64,000 bases of DNA. Origin: Pomphorhynchus laevis. Taxonomy: Eukaryota > Acanthocephala > Palaeacanthocephala > Echinorhynchida > Pomphorhynchidae. The stretch is taken from assembly GCA_012934845.2 (NCBI GenBank), contig WNNJ02002964.1, forward strand, positions 1-64,000, given 5' to 3'. The position numbers were made by a program, and so were the translations under genes. This document shows positions 47,809 to 58,385 of this stretch, piece after piece. The stretch's first letter is position 1. Each line of letters starts with the position of its first letter. The notes under the pieces are model-generated. The model searched no databases. It had not been told where the DNA came from and saw only the letters and a list, made by a program, of their open reading frames with translations.

Positions 47809-47830
47809 TACAGTTCAGATTGCTGAACTG

Positions 47831-48640
47831 AATTGTATGTTTATTAGAAACCAAAAAATATGCACACTAGTCAGAGCCCTTGTATCTCGGGATGACTGCT
47901 TGAATTTTGGTATATCGTCTCTCATATTTCCCAAAATCAATTATTGTATTAGCCTATCTGCCAACTGTTCCTATTCCGCAATTTTACCTCTCCAGCGAAC
48001 AATAAATTCTGCTGCACGTGTCTTCTTGCATCTTATCCTCTTCAACCATATATCTCTTCATATTTCCATCTTATCATGACTCACCATTAACCTTCGTGTA
48101 GAATTTTGTTTGTATAAAGTTACACATTGTCTTTCGTTTTGTCACTCACCATCCCACTTACACCTTGATTATCTTGTTGATTCTCGCTCTGCCTTTTTGG
48201 CATTAAATCAATTAATTTTATACTTACCCACGTCAATCCGCGATAAAATAACTAGACTGGAATTATTTGCCAAAATACGTCTCTTCCTCGTTGCTTCCAC
48301 ACTTTAAACGACATCTACGTTCTTTCACTATGGATTCTGCTTGAATAAATCAAGAAATGTATTCCTTCAACATCTTATCCAACTCACAATTCTATCATAC
48401 CTATTCAACAAATCATCCAACTTTTTTTGTCCCCTTGAGTGGAATGTGAGTTGTGGAATGAGTGGAATGTCTTGCACATTTAATTCATCTCTTTTATCTA
48501 TACTATGTACCCTTCAATTTGTAGGACAAATTCATTTCACATTCTATTTTGTTTCCACGTCGTTTGCTTTTTTCTTTTTCTTTTAAATGGGCTTGTAAGC
48601 ACGCATAGGTACGCATTTGCCATCAACTATAACAAAAATA
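47831..48640 (+). mobile_element. P-family LINE, second subfamily, C-terminal half and 3' end
   Basis: It continues the copy at 42,220-43,290: ISSLIFPKINYCISLSANCS (about 47,915-47,975) and LQRTINSAARVFL, then FCLYKVTHCLSFCHSP and a PTSIRDKITRLELF block. The 3' end reads GTAAGCACGCATAGGTACGC then ATTTGCC, aligning with the family's terminal hairpin, but the stem is not kept in this copy. Confidence 0.72.
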
Positions 48641-49019
48641 TATATCTTAATACAAGTCAAAATGTAAAGTGCTGGGTGAACGAAGATGACTGCATCAGAC
48701 TGTCAGAATTCGTTTTTATCATTCAAAATGTGTAGTAAAGTGACTGTCAGACGATCAATGAAAAACATTCTCGCAGTAGATAATGGAGGTTTTAGTAAGA
48801 ATTTAACTTCTAATTATATTGTTCGTGACCACAAGGTAAGTGTTTTGTCATATAATTGTAGCAAGGGGGTGGGAGTACGCCCCCATCCCTAGATTAAAAA
48901 TCTTCTAGTCATTACTCTTTTGCAGCCTCTAGAGAAGCATAAACTGTTCAGTATTTTTTTGAGAAAATTCGTCTCTAATTACAGCAATCACATACTATTT
49001 AACGCAATTAAATTCTTTC
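48641..49019. other. Interval before the I-like LINE
   Basis: It may include the 5' part of the I-like LINE. The frame at 48,686-48,892 has no recognised motif. No host gene is seen. Confidence 0.35.
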
Positions 49020-51000
49020 AGACGGAGATAAAAATCTTATTTACCTCTGGAGACTTGGCAGCAGAATAATTGAATTTCTTCAAAGACAATCTCTCCCATC
49101 TAGGAAACATTCAATTTAAGCCGATTCAAGCTCCCCTAAAAATCAATAACCTTCCTCCTCATTCAGAGAAAAGAGATATTGATGTCCTGAAGACGACGTT
49201 TAGGCGCTCCTCAATTAGAACTGTCAATAATAAGAGTGGTATGGCGCTTCCCATAGCGTTTTGTACTACGTCAGCTGATCATGGTGACGTTCTGGCCAAC
49301 TCGGCCTTTAACCCTCTCCTGGGATTCACAGTCCTCGATTCGGATGATTTAACGTACCCCACTGTAATGTTTGTCACAAGTGGGAGCATTGGGAGTAGAG
49401 CTGTGCTAGCACGAAGACTTGTGCAGTCTGTTCTCTTGTTTTATGCGATAATTTGATTAAGGGAGTGAAATGCGAGGCTCCTCCCTTTGCTCTAATTGTA
49501 AAGGAGTGCATCCTGTTTGGGCTCGGAAACGCGCCGTTTTTAAAAAATACAAAAGAAACTTCGTTTGTCCAAAATCAATTCAAGTTAAGCAGCCTTCTGT
49601 AACCAACTCTGCTCATTATAGGATGTCTGACAAGGACATTCTCCAGATCATTGACTCTAACAAACGCTTGATGATACTTCAGGAGTAGATACTTATTTGT
49701 CGCTGATATTCTTAGCTCATGGGGGCCTCTTCCGGGCACCTCAAGATCCGTAGTTCCACTCTCCTCTCGTGGCTGTTAGTTTTTGACAACCGAACAAAGA
49801 AGAGAAGTGGCCATCACAATGCTATTACCCACCCCTTCCGATGTGGCCGGCATCAACATTAGTAGACGTGTTTTTATTACAAAGAAAAATCCGGTCTCTT
49901 CTCCTAAAGACTTGCGGCCCATTTTGATTCGAAATTCCCTCGTGCCAATTTACGAGAAGACGCTTGCGCGTAAAATCCTCGATCATCTATGAAGGATAAA
50001 CTTAATCCCACCAGGTTTCCATGGGTTCGTCAAAGGTCGCTCGGTCCATTCGGCTGTAGGTGAAGTGGATCAGTTTTGTCAGGAGAATAGTCATCAACTT
50101 GCAGTGACTGTTTTCCTTGATTTTTCTGCTACATTTGACCGCATATCTATTCCCTTTGTTATCTCTTCTCTCAGGTTCCTTGGGTTGCCTGCGAGAATTG
50201 TTAACAGGGGTTGAGATACTGCTGTACACCAAGCGATTCTGTTATGAAGACGACCCTGATGTGCATCAGTTCTACCCTATTACGGGTAAGCCTCAAGGAT
50301 CACCTCTTTCTATAATCTTATATTCTATTGTTTCCATTGAGCTCTTTAAAATATTTAACGCGAACAACGTCTAGTGGAATACGCTGATGATACCACAGCC
50401 CTGTTCTCTGGACACAGGTGCAAAGATGTGATCTTGGACATCAGCCCTTTCTTTTCAAGATTAAAAGATCAGCTCCCCGCTTCCAATCTTATTCTAAACA
50501 CCAGCAAATCGCAAGTGGCTGTCTTTCATAGCACCCCTGCGACCAAAAAGAAACTTAAAAGATTAGCACTCTCTGCACTCTTCTCCATTTTGCAACCTTA
50601 ATCACTCCCTATCTTCTCGAGTCGAGTAAAATACCTGGGGTTCATCGTTACGGTGAATTGGTCGGCAAAAGCTGACCTGAATAGACTTAAACGTATCCTG
50701 AAGACAGCTAGGTAAGTCCTGAAACGTACACAGCATCTGTAATTAAAAGAAAAAACTCAGGTTCGCCTCTGAGGCATTTTGGCTATCTCGGTATTAGTCT
50801 TCTTTTCTAGAGGACGTCTCCCAGAGCAAAGGCTAAGGTTTCTCAAGCTCTTCGTCTCTCGTTTACCGAACATAGTCCGCCTCGATTGGACTCTTGGGGG
50901 GAAGGTGAAAGACCTCAGGTGGTTCAGTCGAAGAGCGATGTGTTGGATTGGCTGGAGGTATCATATCTCACTGGATTTGAGGCCATGAAGACGCAGACTA
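49020..51000 (+). mobile_element. I-like LINE, internally deleted
   Basis: A gag-like ORF1 part (49,070-49,456 and on) ends with cysteine-rich zinc-knuckle sequence around CSNCKGVHPVW (49,485-49,520). After a gap of about 90 bases come RT blocks DLRPILIRNSLVPIYEKTLA (49,911-49,965), HGFVKGRSVHSAVG, FLDFSATFDRISIPFVISSL (about 50,115-50,175), KPQGSPLSIILYSIVSIELF (50,290-50,350) and EYADDTTALFSGH. The endonuclease expected between ORF1 and RT is missing, so a large piece has been deleted. The last part (50,855-50,985) is shared with 13,516-13,670. The I/Jockey-type call is from the zinc-knuckle ORF1 and RT motifs. Confidence 0.72.
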
Positions 51001-51274
51001 CAAATGATTGATTCGAAGAAAATCTTTGACGCTGTTTCTTCTTTTATAATTGACTGACATTTTATTACCTTGTCTCTATTTATTAAGAAAATCTTATATT
51101 AGACTGTCAGAGTTCAAACAATTTATGACCTTGGAGAATTCCCAGCATGCATTAAAATATTGTTAGAAAGTTTTGTCTTCTACGATGAATTCAAAATCCA
51201 TTCTACACGGAATTCACTACAAATATTGCAATCAATAGACCATATACCAAATTAGCCCCGCGATCGACATGTTG

Positions 51275-51600
51275 ATCACTATCGCATTGTTGGCCACCCC
51301 TGATCTACTGTATATTCCTTTCTTAGACGATACTCGCCCCACCTCGCTATCGCTTCGTTCCTGTCATACCCTCTTACTCCACGTTCCTAATTACTCCAAC
51401 AACTACGGTATCCTATCCTTCCTCGTCGCCGCCTCACTCGCCTGGAATCAACTCTCTCGACGTCCGCCGCGCTCCCTCCTTTATCACATTCAAACACCTC
51501 CTCCGTTCACACCTTCTCGACACCTGATTTACAGTCTTGTTTTGTTGTGGTCATGTAAGCGTGCGCTGGCACGCATTTGCCACGTTAAAATAAATCTTTT
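51275..51600 (+). mobile_element. P-family LINE, 5'-truncated 3' end
   Basis: It matches the 62.7-63.0 kb copy almost exactly from TTCCTTTCTTAGACGATACTCG onward (cited in part). It encodes LRSCHTLLLHVPNYSNNYG and AASLAWNQL, and ends with the hairpin GCGTGCGCTGGCACGC (51,559-51,574) and AAATAAAT. Confidence 0.85.
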
Positions 51601-51637
51601 TTTATCTAGACTCTTGAACACAAATCTTTCTCTATAC

Positions 51638-51788
51638 CTTGCTTTATGTGAATGACAAATTCTTTATCAGGTTGTTCAATTGAGAGACGACGAAGCTCTG
51701 TTCTTAATTTATAGTACGTTTCTTGTTTAGCACGAGAATCTCTCAAACTTTTTTTTATTTCAGGGATGAATAATTCGTCAGTAAAACT
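51638..51788 (-). CDS. Possible exon of an unknown host gene
   Basis: The minus strand encodes SFTDELFIPEIKKSLRDSRA then KQETYYKLRTELRRLSIEQP and DKEFVIHIKQ without a stop. An AG acceptor (CGTAAAG) and a GTATAG donor flank it. The mix of charged and conserved-looking residues is unlike the random AT-rich frames around it, and it resembles a charged helical segment. I do not recognise the protein, and no neighbouring exon was found in 51,789-52,612. It could instead be part of an unrecognised element. Confidence 0.45.
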
Positions 51789-52612
51789 CTTTACGAAACA
51801 GTTAAAATCAAGGTATACAACGTTGTACATATACACAGGTCAATCCACAAAGTGATTTTCTAAAAATTTCGAAGATTGCTGAAATATCTACAAGTGACCA
51901 GGGATGAGTGAAAATAAGCAACGTTTAAGGACAATGAACATCAGGTAAGATAACGACTCTGTTAATTTTCTACTTACTTAGAACATTAACATGTGTAATG
52001 CTAAATTAACTATTTTGTGAATGAATAAACGCCTGGTTTTATTCGGGTAAAATTCGGACTCCCTGACTGCCGAATTCGAGAAAAATAATCTCGAGTAAGA
52101 ATATTGTGTCGACTTACAGTATTAAATTAAAATACCAATACACCCTGAATTTGGCATTCTAACTGTCAAATTCCACTTTTAAAGATTAAAATACTTAACT
52201 ATATTAGTAAATATTGAATAACTTTGCGGATAAGTATTCTAGGTCAATAAATGACTGCATTCCGAATTTATATTGGAAAATAATATTTAATCGCTAGTTT
52301 TTGACGCTAGTTACGCAACTTGATTTACTAAGTGTGATCAGTTATTATCAAATTGATTAACGTTAATGTTACCATTAAATGCCAATTAATAAAATTTTTG
52401 CGATATGTACGTTCAATAATTTCGCTTACATTGTAAATTAGGCGAAAATGACATCTTGTAGAAGATACCTATAACATACCAAGGAGATTAATATGCTTAA
52501 AGGATTGTAAATACTCGCAAAGCCAATATTATTATTAATGTTTCAACAGCACATAAAAGCATGGCTTAATTGGCTGGTTCACTGCAGAAAAAAAGAAAAT
52601 ATAATAAAAGTA
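51789..52612. other. Interval with no clear gene
   Basis: No clear gene. A plus-strand ATG at 51,904 opens MSENKQRLRTMNIR, immediately followed by GTAAGAT, which could be a first exon. Nothing supports it further. Confidence 0.3.
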
Positions 52613-52819
52613 TCACAAATACGGAAAAGCAGCTTTCCCCATGGCATCCTCCATCCGTAATTTCTTTTTGAATTCGTTGATATTGCTACTGCACACTGTT
52701 GACTCTCCAAGCCTATTCCACAGAGATACAACTCGCCGATCAAATTGGACAGCTCGTGATTTTCTTATCCTTTCATGTCGCAGGGTTAAACCATGGCCTC
52801 GGAGGATATTGGATGAGCG

Positions 52820-52940
52820 CAAATGAAGACAATCTAAATGTGAATCAGGTCCACCTGATTCACAGTTTGTCAAATGAATACAGATTGTCAAATGAAGACA
52901 ATCTAAACTGTTAATCAGGTCCACCTGATTCACAGTTTTG
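52820..52940. repeat. Tandem duplication with internal palindrome
   Basis: CAAATGAAGACAATCTAAA followed by AATCAGGTCCACCTGATTCACAG occurs twice, 71 bases apart (starting about 52,820 and 52,891). Each copy contains the 11-base inverted repeat AATCAGGT-cc-ACCTGATT (extended by GTG/CAC in the first). It marks the edge of the P-family tail inserted in LINE B. Confidence 0.8.
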
Positions 52941-53005
52941 TTTTGTTGTGGTCATGTAAGCGTGCGCTGGCACGCATTTGCCACCTTAAAATAAATCCTT
53001 ATTTT
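52923..53005 (+). mobile_element. P-family LINE, extreme 3' tail inserted in LINE B
   Basis: It starts CACCTGATTCACAGT and runs through TTTTGTTGTGGTCATGTAAG to the hairpin (52,960-52,975) and AAATAAAT. It matches 62,922-63,003. Only about 80 bases were copied. It cuts LINE B ORF2 near its C-terminus. Confidence 0.85.
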
Positions 53006-55659
53006 TTAATCTCGAAGTGGATGATCCAAATCATTAATAATTTGCCAGACCATACTCATATCGATGTACCGGCGGGTCCACGTGACAGTCTCAAGTCTAA
53101 GTGCTTTTAATCGATCAGGGTACGACAAAAATTTCAGTTGCGGTGCTAGCTTGGTAGCTCTATGAAGTACCCTCTCTGAACTAATATGTTCTTTTGAATT
53201 TTGTGGATACACACACGGCGCAGCATATAGAAGACGGCTCAACACATGAGCAAAGATTATCGGACGTAGGGCAAATTGATTGAGTGCAATGAAAGTGCGT
53301 CGAAGTTGACCGATTATCCCCAACGCATTTGAACAAGCATGTTCAGTATGTGTGACGGTACTCAAATCACTGTTTATCCACACTCCCAAGTCCTTATATT
53401 TGTTCACTCGTTCTATATCACTGCTTTGAAAGCTATAATTAACTAAAAATTGAGCATTTCCGCAACGAACACGTAAATGTTTGCATTTTGATATATTTAC
53501 AATCAACCTATTGAGCAGAGCCCAATTTTCGACTTCATCGATATCCCGTTGCAGTTTGACTATATCATTGGGTGAACGAATTGCCCGCCAGATTTTCAAA
53601 TCGTCTGCATATAAAAGCATTCGAGAATCAATAAATTCCGGGATATCGTTGATGTAGACAATAAATAACAATGGACCCAATACTGAACCTTTAGGCACTC
53701 CTATATTACATGGCCGCGAAGAAGAGTAAAAATTATCTACATGCACACAATAACTACGATTGCTTAAAAACGATTCAATCTATCTAACAAGCAAAAATGG
53801 AATGCCACTTTTCTCTAGTTTATTTAGGAGGAGTCTATGGTCTACTCTGTCAAATGCCTTAAAGAAATCGAAGAATATGATGTCAGTAGCAATTGATACG
53901 GCTTTATTAGCTGACCAATCAAGATGGGCAGCGAGTAGATTAGTAACTGTCGAATAACCCTTACGGAAACCATGTTGCTCAGAAGCTATTACATTATTCT
54001 CACTATAAAACTTGACCATATAACCATGTATAATTCGCTCTAACATTCTACAACATAAGCAAGTAATACTTACTGGTCTATAATTGTCTACTGAAGATCT
54101 ATCACCCTTTTTGAAGATAGGGTGAATGATCGATTGTTTCCACTCTTTTGGAAGATTCGTATCAATAATAGATTATCGAAATAAGTTACAAAGTGGTGTA
54201 TATATTGAGTCTGCTATTCGACGAAGATATATCGAAGGTAACAAATCAGCACCTTTGGAGTTTGTCTCTTTAAGACGATGCAGTTCAGCTAAAACTTTCT
54301 CAGGAGTTATCAAATTAGCTATGTCTAAACTAGGATATGAAACACTAGCACCTCTTATCGTCTCACTGTTCTGGATAGGTTCAGAATACTCGTTTGTAGT
54401 CTCTTTGTACAAGTAAAAATGCCTTGAGAACATCTCAGCAAGGTCGTCTTCAATAACGCTATCAAAATATTGGCCAATTGTTTTATTAGCGTTCCTACTA
54501 CTATTCACATATAGAAAGAGAGCTTTGGGATCATGTCTACAACTATGAGCTAGACCATTTTCAAATAAATAGCGCTTATGTCGCTTTAAAGAATTGAAGA
54601 AATTTCTCGCCTGCTTATAAACACCATATTCACAAAACCCACCCTTAAAGCATTTGAAACTAAAGTCACGAGCCTTCATCGCAGTAGCCAGCTCAGTATC
54701 AAACCAACGAGCGCTTTTCCGACTAGTCTTAGACTTCAAAGGTGAGAATTTTACCATTAGATAATAAAGCGTCACGCGAAAATGATCCCAGGCCTTGTCA
54801 ACTCCGACAACAGCCGGATCAGGCCAACTTACTCTATGCAGCTTTGATGTAATAACATCATAGTTCGCCCGAAAAACATTAATCTGACGTTTGTACCGAG
54901 CATGATGAAACACCCTCATTTGTATATTTAGCAAAACTTTAACTACACAGTGATCAGACAAACCAACAGGAGAATCATATTGGATACTACTGATTAATTG
55001 ACTGTTTGTCGATAGGCAAAGATCAAGAAGGGAAGAACTACAACTTGAAAAGCGAGTATGTACATCAACAAACTGAGCAAGACCACAATAAGCAAAACAC
55101 TTTATAAGGTTACAAGATTCACTATCACAAGTAGGAAGAACCGTATTCGAAGTCCATTCAACATCTGGCATATTCAGATCCCCAATTATCACAGTATCAC
55201 AATCTCCTCGCGTATACAACTCTATCTCTTCAATGAGTTTCTTAGATATTGCATTAGTAGCACGATACACAAGACCCAGTATGATGGGTGAGCTGTTATG
55301 AAACTTCACCTGACACCACAAACTATCAACTCTATCAATAGACGACTTACTCGAAACGCGCATCTTAACTTCGTCTCTCATAAAGAGAGCTACGCCACCA
55401 CCCCTACCCCCTATCCGATCACTACGGAACAAAGAATAGCCTGGGATGGATACCTCAGCATCGGATACATCACAATTAAGCCAAGATTCTGTAATAGCAA
55501 CTATAATTGGATTAACAGACTCGATCCTAAACTTTAGCTCATCGACTTTCTGTAATAAGCTCCGAACATTACAATAAAATATACTATGACTTTTATTCAC
55601 ACCAGTGCGAGTAATAATATCATCTCTAGCAATCTGACACACTTCAGATCCCAAATCAG

Positions 55660-56817
55660 CTAGGCACTTATATGCTGTAAGACCTTGCCAAAACCCTCCA
55701 CATTCATGAGATGCGATACATCTAGTGGGGACCAACTGATTCGAATGCGTCGCCCCACTACTTGAAAAGTTTGCACACATAGATTGCTCTCACCAAGTGC
55801 AACACGAGATGCAAGTTCTTTCTTAGCTTGAAACAATTTCTCCCTTTGAAGAGCGTCAAGATCTTTTAAGAGACTAACATGGGATCCTTTTAAACGATAT
55901 GAATTCCGAAGAATTAACTCAGCATGTGACTGCTCTCTAAATACGGCCTTGAGTAAACGCGGCCTATTACTAAGTGTATCACGCTTACCCAGTCGAAATA
56001 ATGCAACGAGTTTAACACGTTTGACAATATCCACATTGCAAGAACCAAGTACCTGCGTCAATATAAATCTCACACTCTGGACGTCTTCGTTAAGACGTAC
56101 TTGTGCGTTCTCAAATAAAGATTCTCTTACATTGGCCAGAATAACAGATCTACATCGATCAGCGGTGTGTTTCCTATTATTACCAATTTGCAATTCGAGA
56201 CTGTCACGTGACACTGCGGATAGTGTATGTTGACTTATCGTTGACGCTTGTTCCTTCTTTTTGACAGTCCCATTATCAGACATATGACCATGATTCAAAA
56301 CCTGACAATATGTATTTTCATCATTAGTAACATCAGGTAAATGCACTGGAAAATCCATGGCTACAGTCTCACCCTCTACAGTTAAATCTATATTCATTGG
56401 ATTATTTGCAAGATTTGAGGAGGGATATATAGAGTTAAGACTTGAGGAGGGATATATAGAGTTAGAATAGCTTCCATCACTATGACTGGAATTTTCAACA
56501 TTCTTAGTAGATTTGGAAATAAGAACTTCCTTACTGTGACCGGCACTTGTGTTTTTTGGAATTGGTGGAGCTGATATGGGTCCAAGAGAATTACAACTCG
56601 ACTGACCGACAACCAAGGGGGTAGATTCCGTCTTCAAATCATTTATCAAAGATGCGCAGCAGTACCCGCAGTAGAAAGATGCATTAGACAGAGCTGTTTT
56701 TTCCCCGGGAACTGAAACACTTGTCCACACATGACAATCTTCACTTGAACACCGAACCTGATAATCCACGAACTTGGCAGCATCACCTCGCTTTGTAGTC
56801 TTCCTCTGTTTGACCAT
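55660..56817 (-). CDS. LINE B ORF1 protein (nucleic-acid-binding)
   Basis: 385 residues. The Cys4 motif is C23-x4-C28...C50-x2-C53, the same spacing as the LINE A ORF1 except for a slightly shorter middle. A Ser/Asn-rich stretch contains a small internal repeat (SIYPSSSLNSIYPSSNL near 122-138). The RRM-like part has RSVILANVRESLFENAQVRL and LFRLGKRDTLSNRPRLLKAV, then the CTD SLLKDLDALQREKLFQAKKE. It overlaps ORF2 by 121 bases if ORF2 starts at its first ATG. No break was seen. Confidence 0.83.
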   Translation of the reverse strand: MVKQRKTTKRGDAAKFVDYQVRCSSEDCHVWTSVSVPGEKTALSNASFYCGYCCASLINDLKTESTPLVVGQSSCNSLGPISAPPIPKNTSAGHSKEVLISKSTKNVENSSHSDGSYSNSIYPSSSLNSIYPSSNLANNPMNIDLTVEGETVAMDFPVHLPDVTNDENTYCQVLNHGHMSDNGTVKKKEQASTISQHTLSAVSRDSLELQIGNNRKHTADRCRSVILANVRESLFENAQVRLNEDVQSVRFILTQVLGSCNVDIVKRVKLVALFRLGKRDTLSNRPRLLKAVFREQSHAELILRNSYRLKGSHVSLLKDLDALQREKLFQAKKELASRVALGESNLCVQTFQVVGRRIRISWSPLDVSHLMNVEGFGKVLQHISA

Positions 56818-57059
56818 TATATGTATGTATATTCAGACTTTATCAGAGTAAAGTCTCTTGTGTAGATTTCAATAAAGATTGTGTAGGTTCTTCTGGTATA
56901 GGTTTTTAGGTTTAGGTTCTTCCAATTTAGGTTCTTTGTAAGTAGTTAATATGTATAACAAGATAGTTTAAACTCCTAATTAATACAGATTTTTCCGCGA
57001 GCGTAGCGATTGTGTATATTATTTTTAAGTATTTAACAATCAAGACAATTTTAGCTAGT

Positions 57060-57140
57060 GTTGACAATTTTAGCTATTGTTGTTACCTATTATACAACGA
57101 CTTGCCGATGGCACGTATTTGAAAACTAAATAAAGATAAA
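57060..57140 (+). mobile_element. Possible LINE 3' tail
   Basis: ACTTGCCGATGGCACGTATTTG followed by AAAACTAAATAAAG (cited in parts) resembles the P-family end (GGCACGCATTTGCC...AAATAAAT) with a much weaker stem. It could be an older relative. Confidence 0.4.
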
Positions 57141-57619
57141 GATATTATCATATATCATGATAATTTATATAATAAAGATATTATCTTTATTTATCAATAA
57201 AGATAATTTACTCAATTTTCGAACGTTAATGAATTGATCATGAATAATGTTCGAATTGATTAACAGTGATGTTTGAAAATTAAACAAATTATGTGCATTT
57301 ATCTGGTTTGAGGTTTCCTTTAAATAATATCAATCGAAGAGAACCACAACGGAAAGCTTAAAGTATAAATACTGTATAGACCTCCTTATTTTTTCTAAAT
57401 TTCAATGTTACATATCATGAAATATATGAATCCTTTGAATCTGCTAAATTTTACGGTTGGCATTGAATAATTCACTGACGTAAGAAGCGACGTGAGTGGT
57501 ATTACATCGGTTTCAGCTTTACTTTTATTATCGTCACTATTTATAGTGACTAGAGTGTAGCCAAGTTCAAGATTGTAGTCATCGCAACGCATATTCATAT
57601 AGTAACCAACGACTATTCT
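57141..57619. other. Gene-free AT-rich interval
   Basis: It contains small inverted and direct repeats of AAAGATATTATC / GATAATATCTTT type (57,137-57,210). The minus-strand frame at 57,395-57,598 is not recognised. Confidence 0.35.
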
Positions 57620-57940
57620 TCGTTAAAGGAGCCCTGATGCTCATCAGTTATATCCAATTACAGGTGTTCCTCTAGGGTCCCCACTTTCTCCAATCTTATT
57701 TCTTGCTACCTCAATTGTTCTGTTTTAACTATTTCAACGTGATCAACATCTAGTGGTATACGCTGATCATACCATATCCCTGTTTTCTGGACGCAGGTAC
57801 AAAGACGTAGTCTCGGACATCAGCCTATTCCTTTTAAGAGTCGGCTTTCTTTTATCAGTTACCCATATCCAATCTTATTTTAGACTCCTCCAAATCGCAG
57901 GTGGTTGTCATTCATGGCGCTTTATTTGATAACTAACCTT
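57620..57940 (+). mobile_element. I-like LINE RT fragment
   Basis: It aligns with 50,250-50,540 of the I-like LINE: CCTGATG-TCATCAGTT, GGGTC-CCACTTTCTCC (the QGSPLSP block) and ACGCTGATCATACCA where the longer copy has the YADDTT block, then TTTCTGGACGCAGGTACAAAG. It is a short dead fragment abutting the gypsy fossil. Confidence 0.65.
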
Positions 57941-57997
57941 GAATAAGTATCTACACATGCGAATGCAAAAGGATACCTGGAATATTCATCGACTACC

Positions 57998-58385
57998 GTT
58001 AATAAGTATTACTTGTTCGAGTTTAAAGGAAGGGGTCCCTTGAAGTCTATTGATAATCGCTCGAATAGTTCCAATGCTTTTATGAGATCAGTCTTAAAAA
58101 GTTTGAAAATACGAGGTTTTAACAATGAATTTGCTTGCCTGAGAACTAAGAGATAGCTGTTATAAGTATTAACTGTTAATACTGTTGATAGCTGTTATAA
58201 GTATTTAAGTAATAGCTGTTAATAAGTATTACTTGTTCGAGTTTAAAGGAAGGGGTCCCTTGAAGTTGATTGATAATCGCTCGAATAGTTCCAATGCTTT
58301 TATGAGAGCAGTCTTAAAAAGTTTGAAAATACGAGGTTTTAACAATGAATTTGCTTGCCTGAGAACTATGAGATAGCTGTTATGA
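57998..58385. repeat. Direct duplication of about 165 bases in the gypsy fossil
   Basis: About 57,998-58,160 is repeated at 58,219-58,381 (shared TAAGTATTACTTGTTCGAG and CTTGCCTGAGAACTA). Short TAAGTATT/AGCTGTTATAA repeats lie between them. It is a local duplication within the fossil. Confidence 0.8.

Larger units (their letters stand above)
43546..47830 (-). mobile_element. LINE A: nearly intact CR1-like LINE
   Basis: Two long overlapping ORFs on the minus strand, with short 5' and 3' noncoding ends, make a complete non-LTR retrotransposon. The 3' end reads ...GTTGTCTAC then ATA repeats. The element splits a plus-strand P-family LINE (pieces ending near 43,290 and resuming near 47,830). It is young, with only one stop in about 4.2 kb of coding sequence. 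Confidence 0.85.
52613..55780 (-). pseudogene. LINE B ORF2 (AP-endonuclease and reverse transcriptase), interrupted
   Basis: Endonuclease: FYCNVRSLLQKVDEL, AITESWLNCD, GGGVALFM, VIIGDLNMPDVEW, LSDHCVV. RT: PLCNLFR-stop-SIIDTNLPKEWK, QHGFRKGYSTVTNLL, FFDFFKAFDRVDH, GVPKGSVLGPLLFIVYINDI, MLLYADDLKIW. The C-terminus (SSNILRGHGLTLRHERIRKS) lies beyond the insertion, at 52,613-52,830. Two in-frame stops occur: TAA at 54,173-54,175, and TAG at 53,778-53,780 where relatives have Trp (RWIESFLS-type). Both are explained by single base changes. The frame is otherwise open. Confidence 0.82.
52613..57000 (-). mobile_element. LINE B: CR1-like LINE, nearly complete
   Basis: It has the same plan as LINE A: ORF1 (55,660-56,817) and an overlapping ORF2 running to 52,613. 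ORF2 is interrupted near its end by a local duplication and a P-family tail (52,822-53,005). A 5' noncoding stretch with repeated TTAGGTTCTT lies at about 56,820-56,945. LINE A and LINE B proteins are clearly related but differ throughout, so they are separate families or old subfamilies. Confidence 0.83.

Noticed and set aside
51904-51945. First exon MSENKQRLRTMNIR followed by GTAAGAT
   Set aside because: It is only 14 codons with no downstream exon or homology; it could be chance.
44489-54175. Alternative genetic code with TAA or TAG read as Gln
   Set aside because: Two stops fall where Gln is plausible, but the third replaces Trp, and the host gene and ORF1s use TAA normally as a stop. 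Simple decay is enough.
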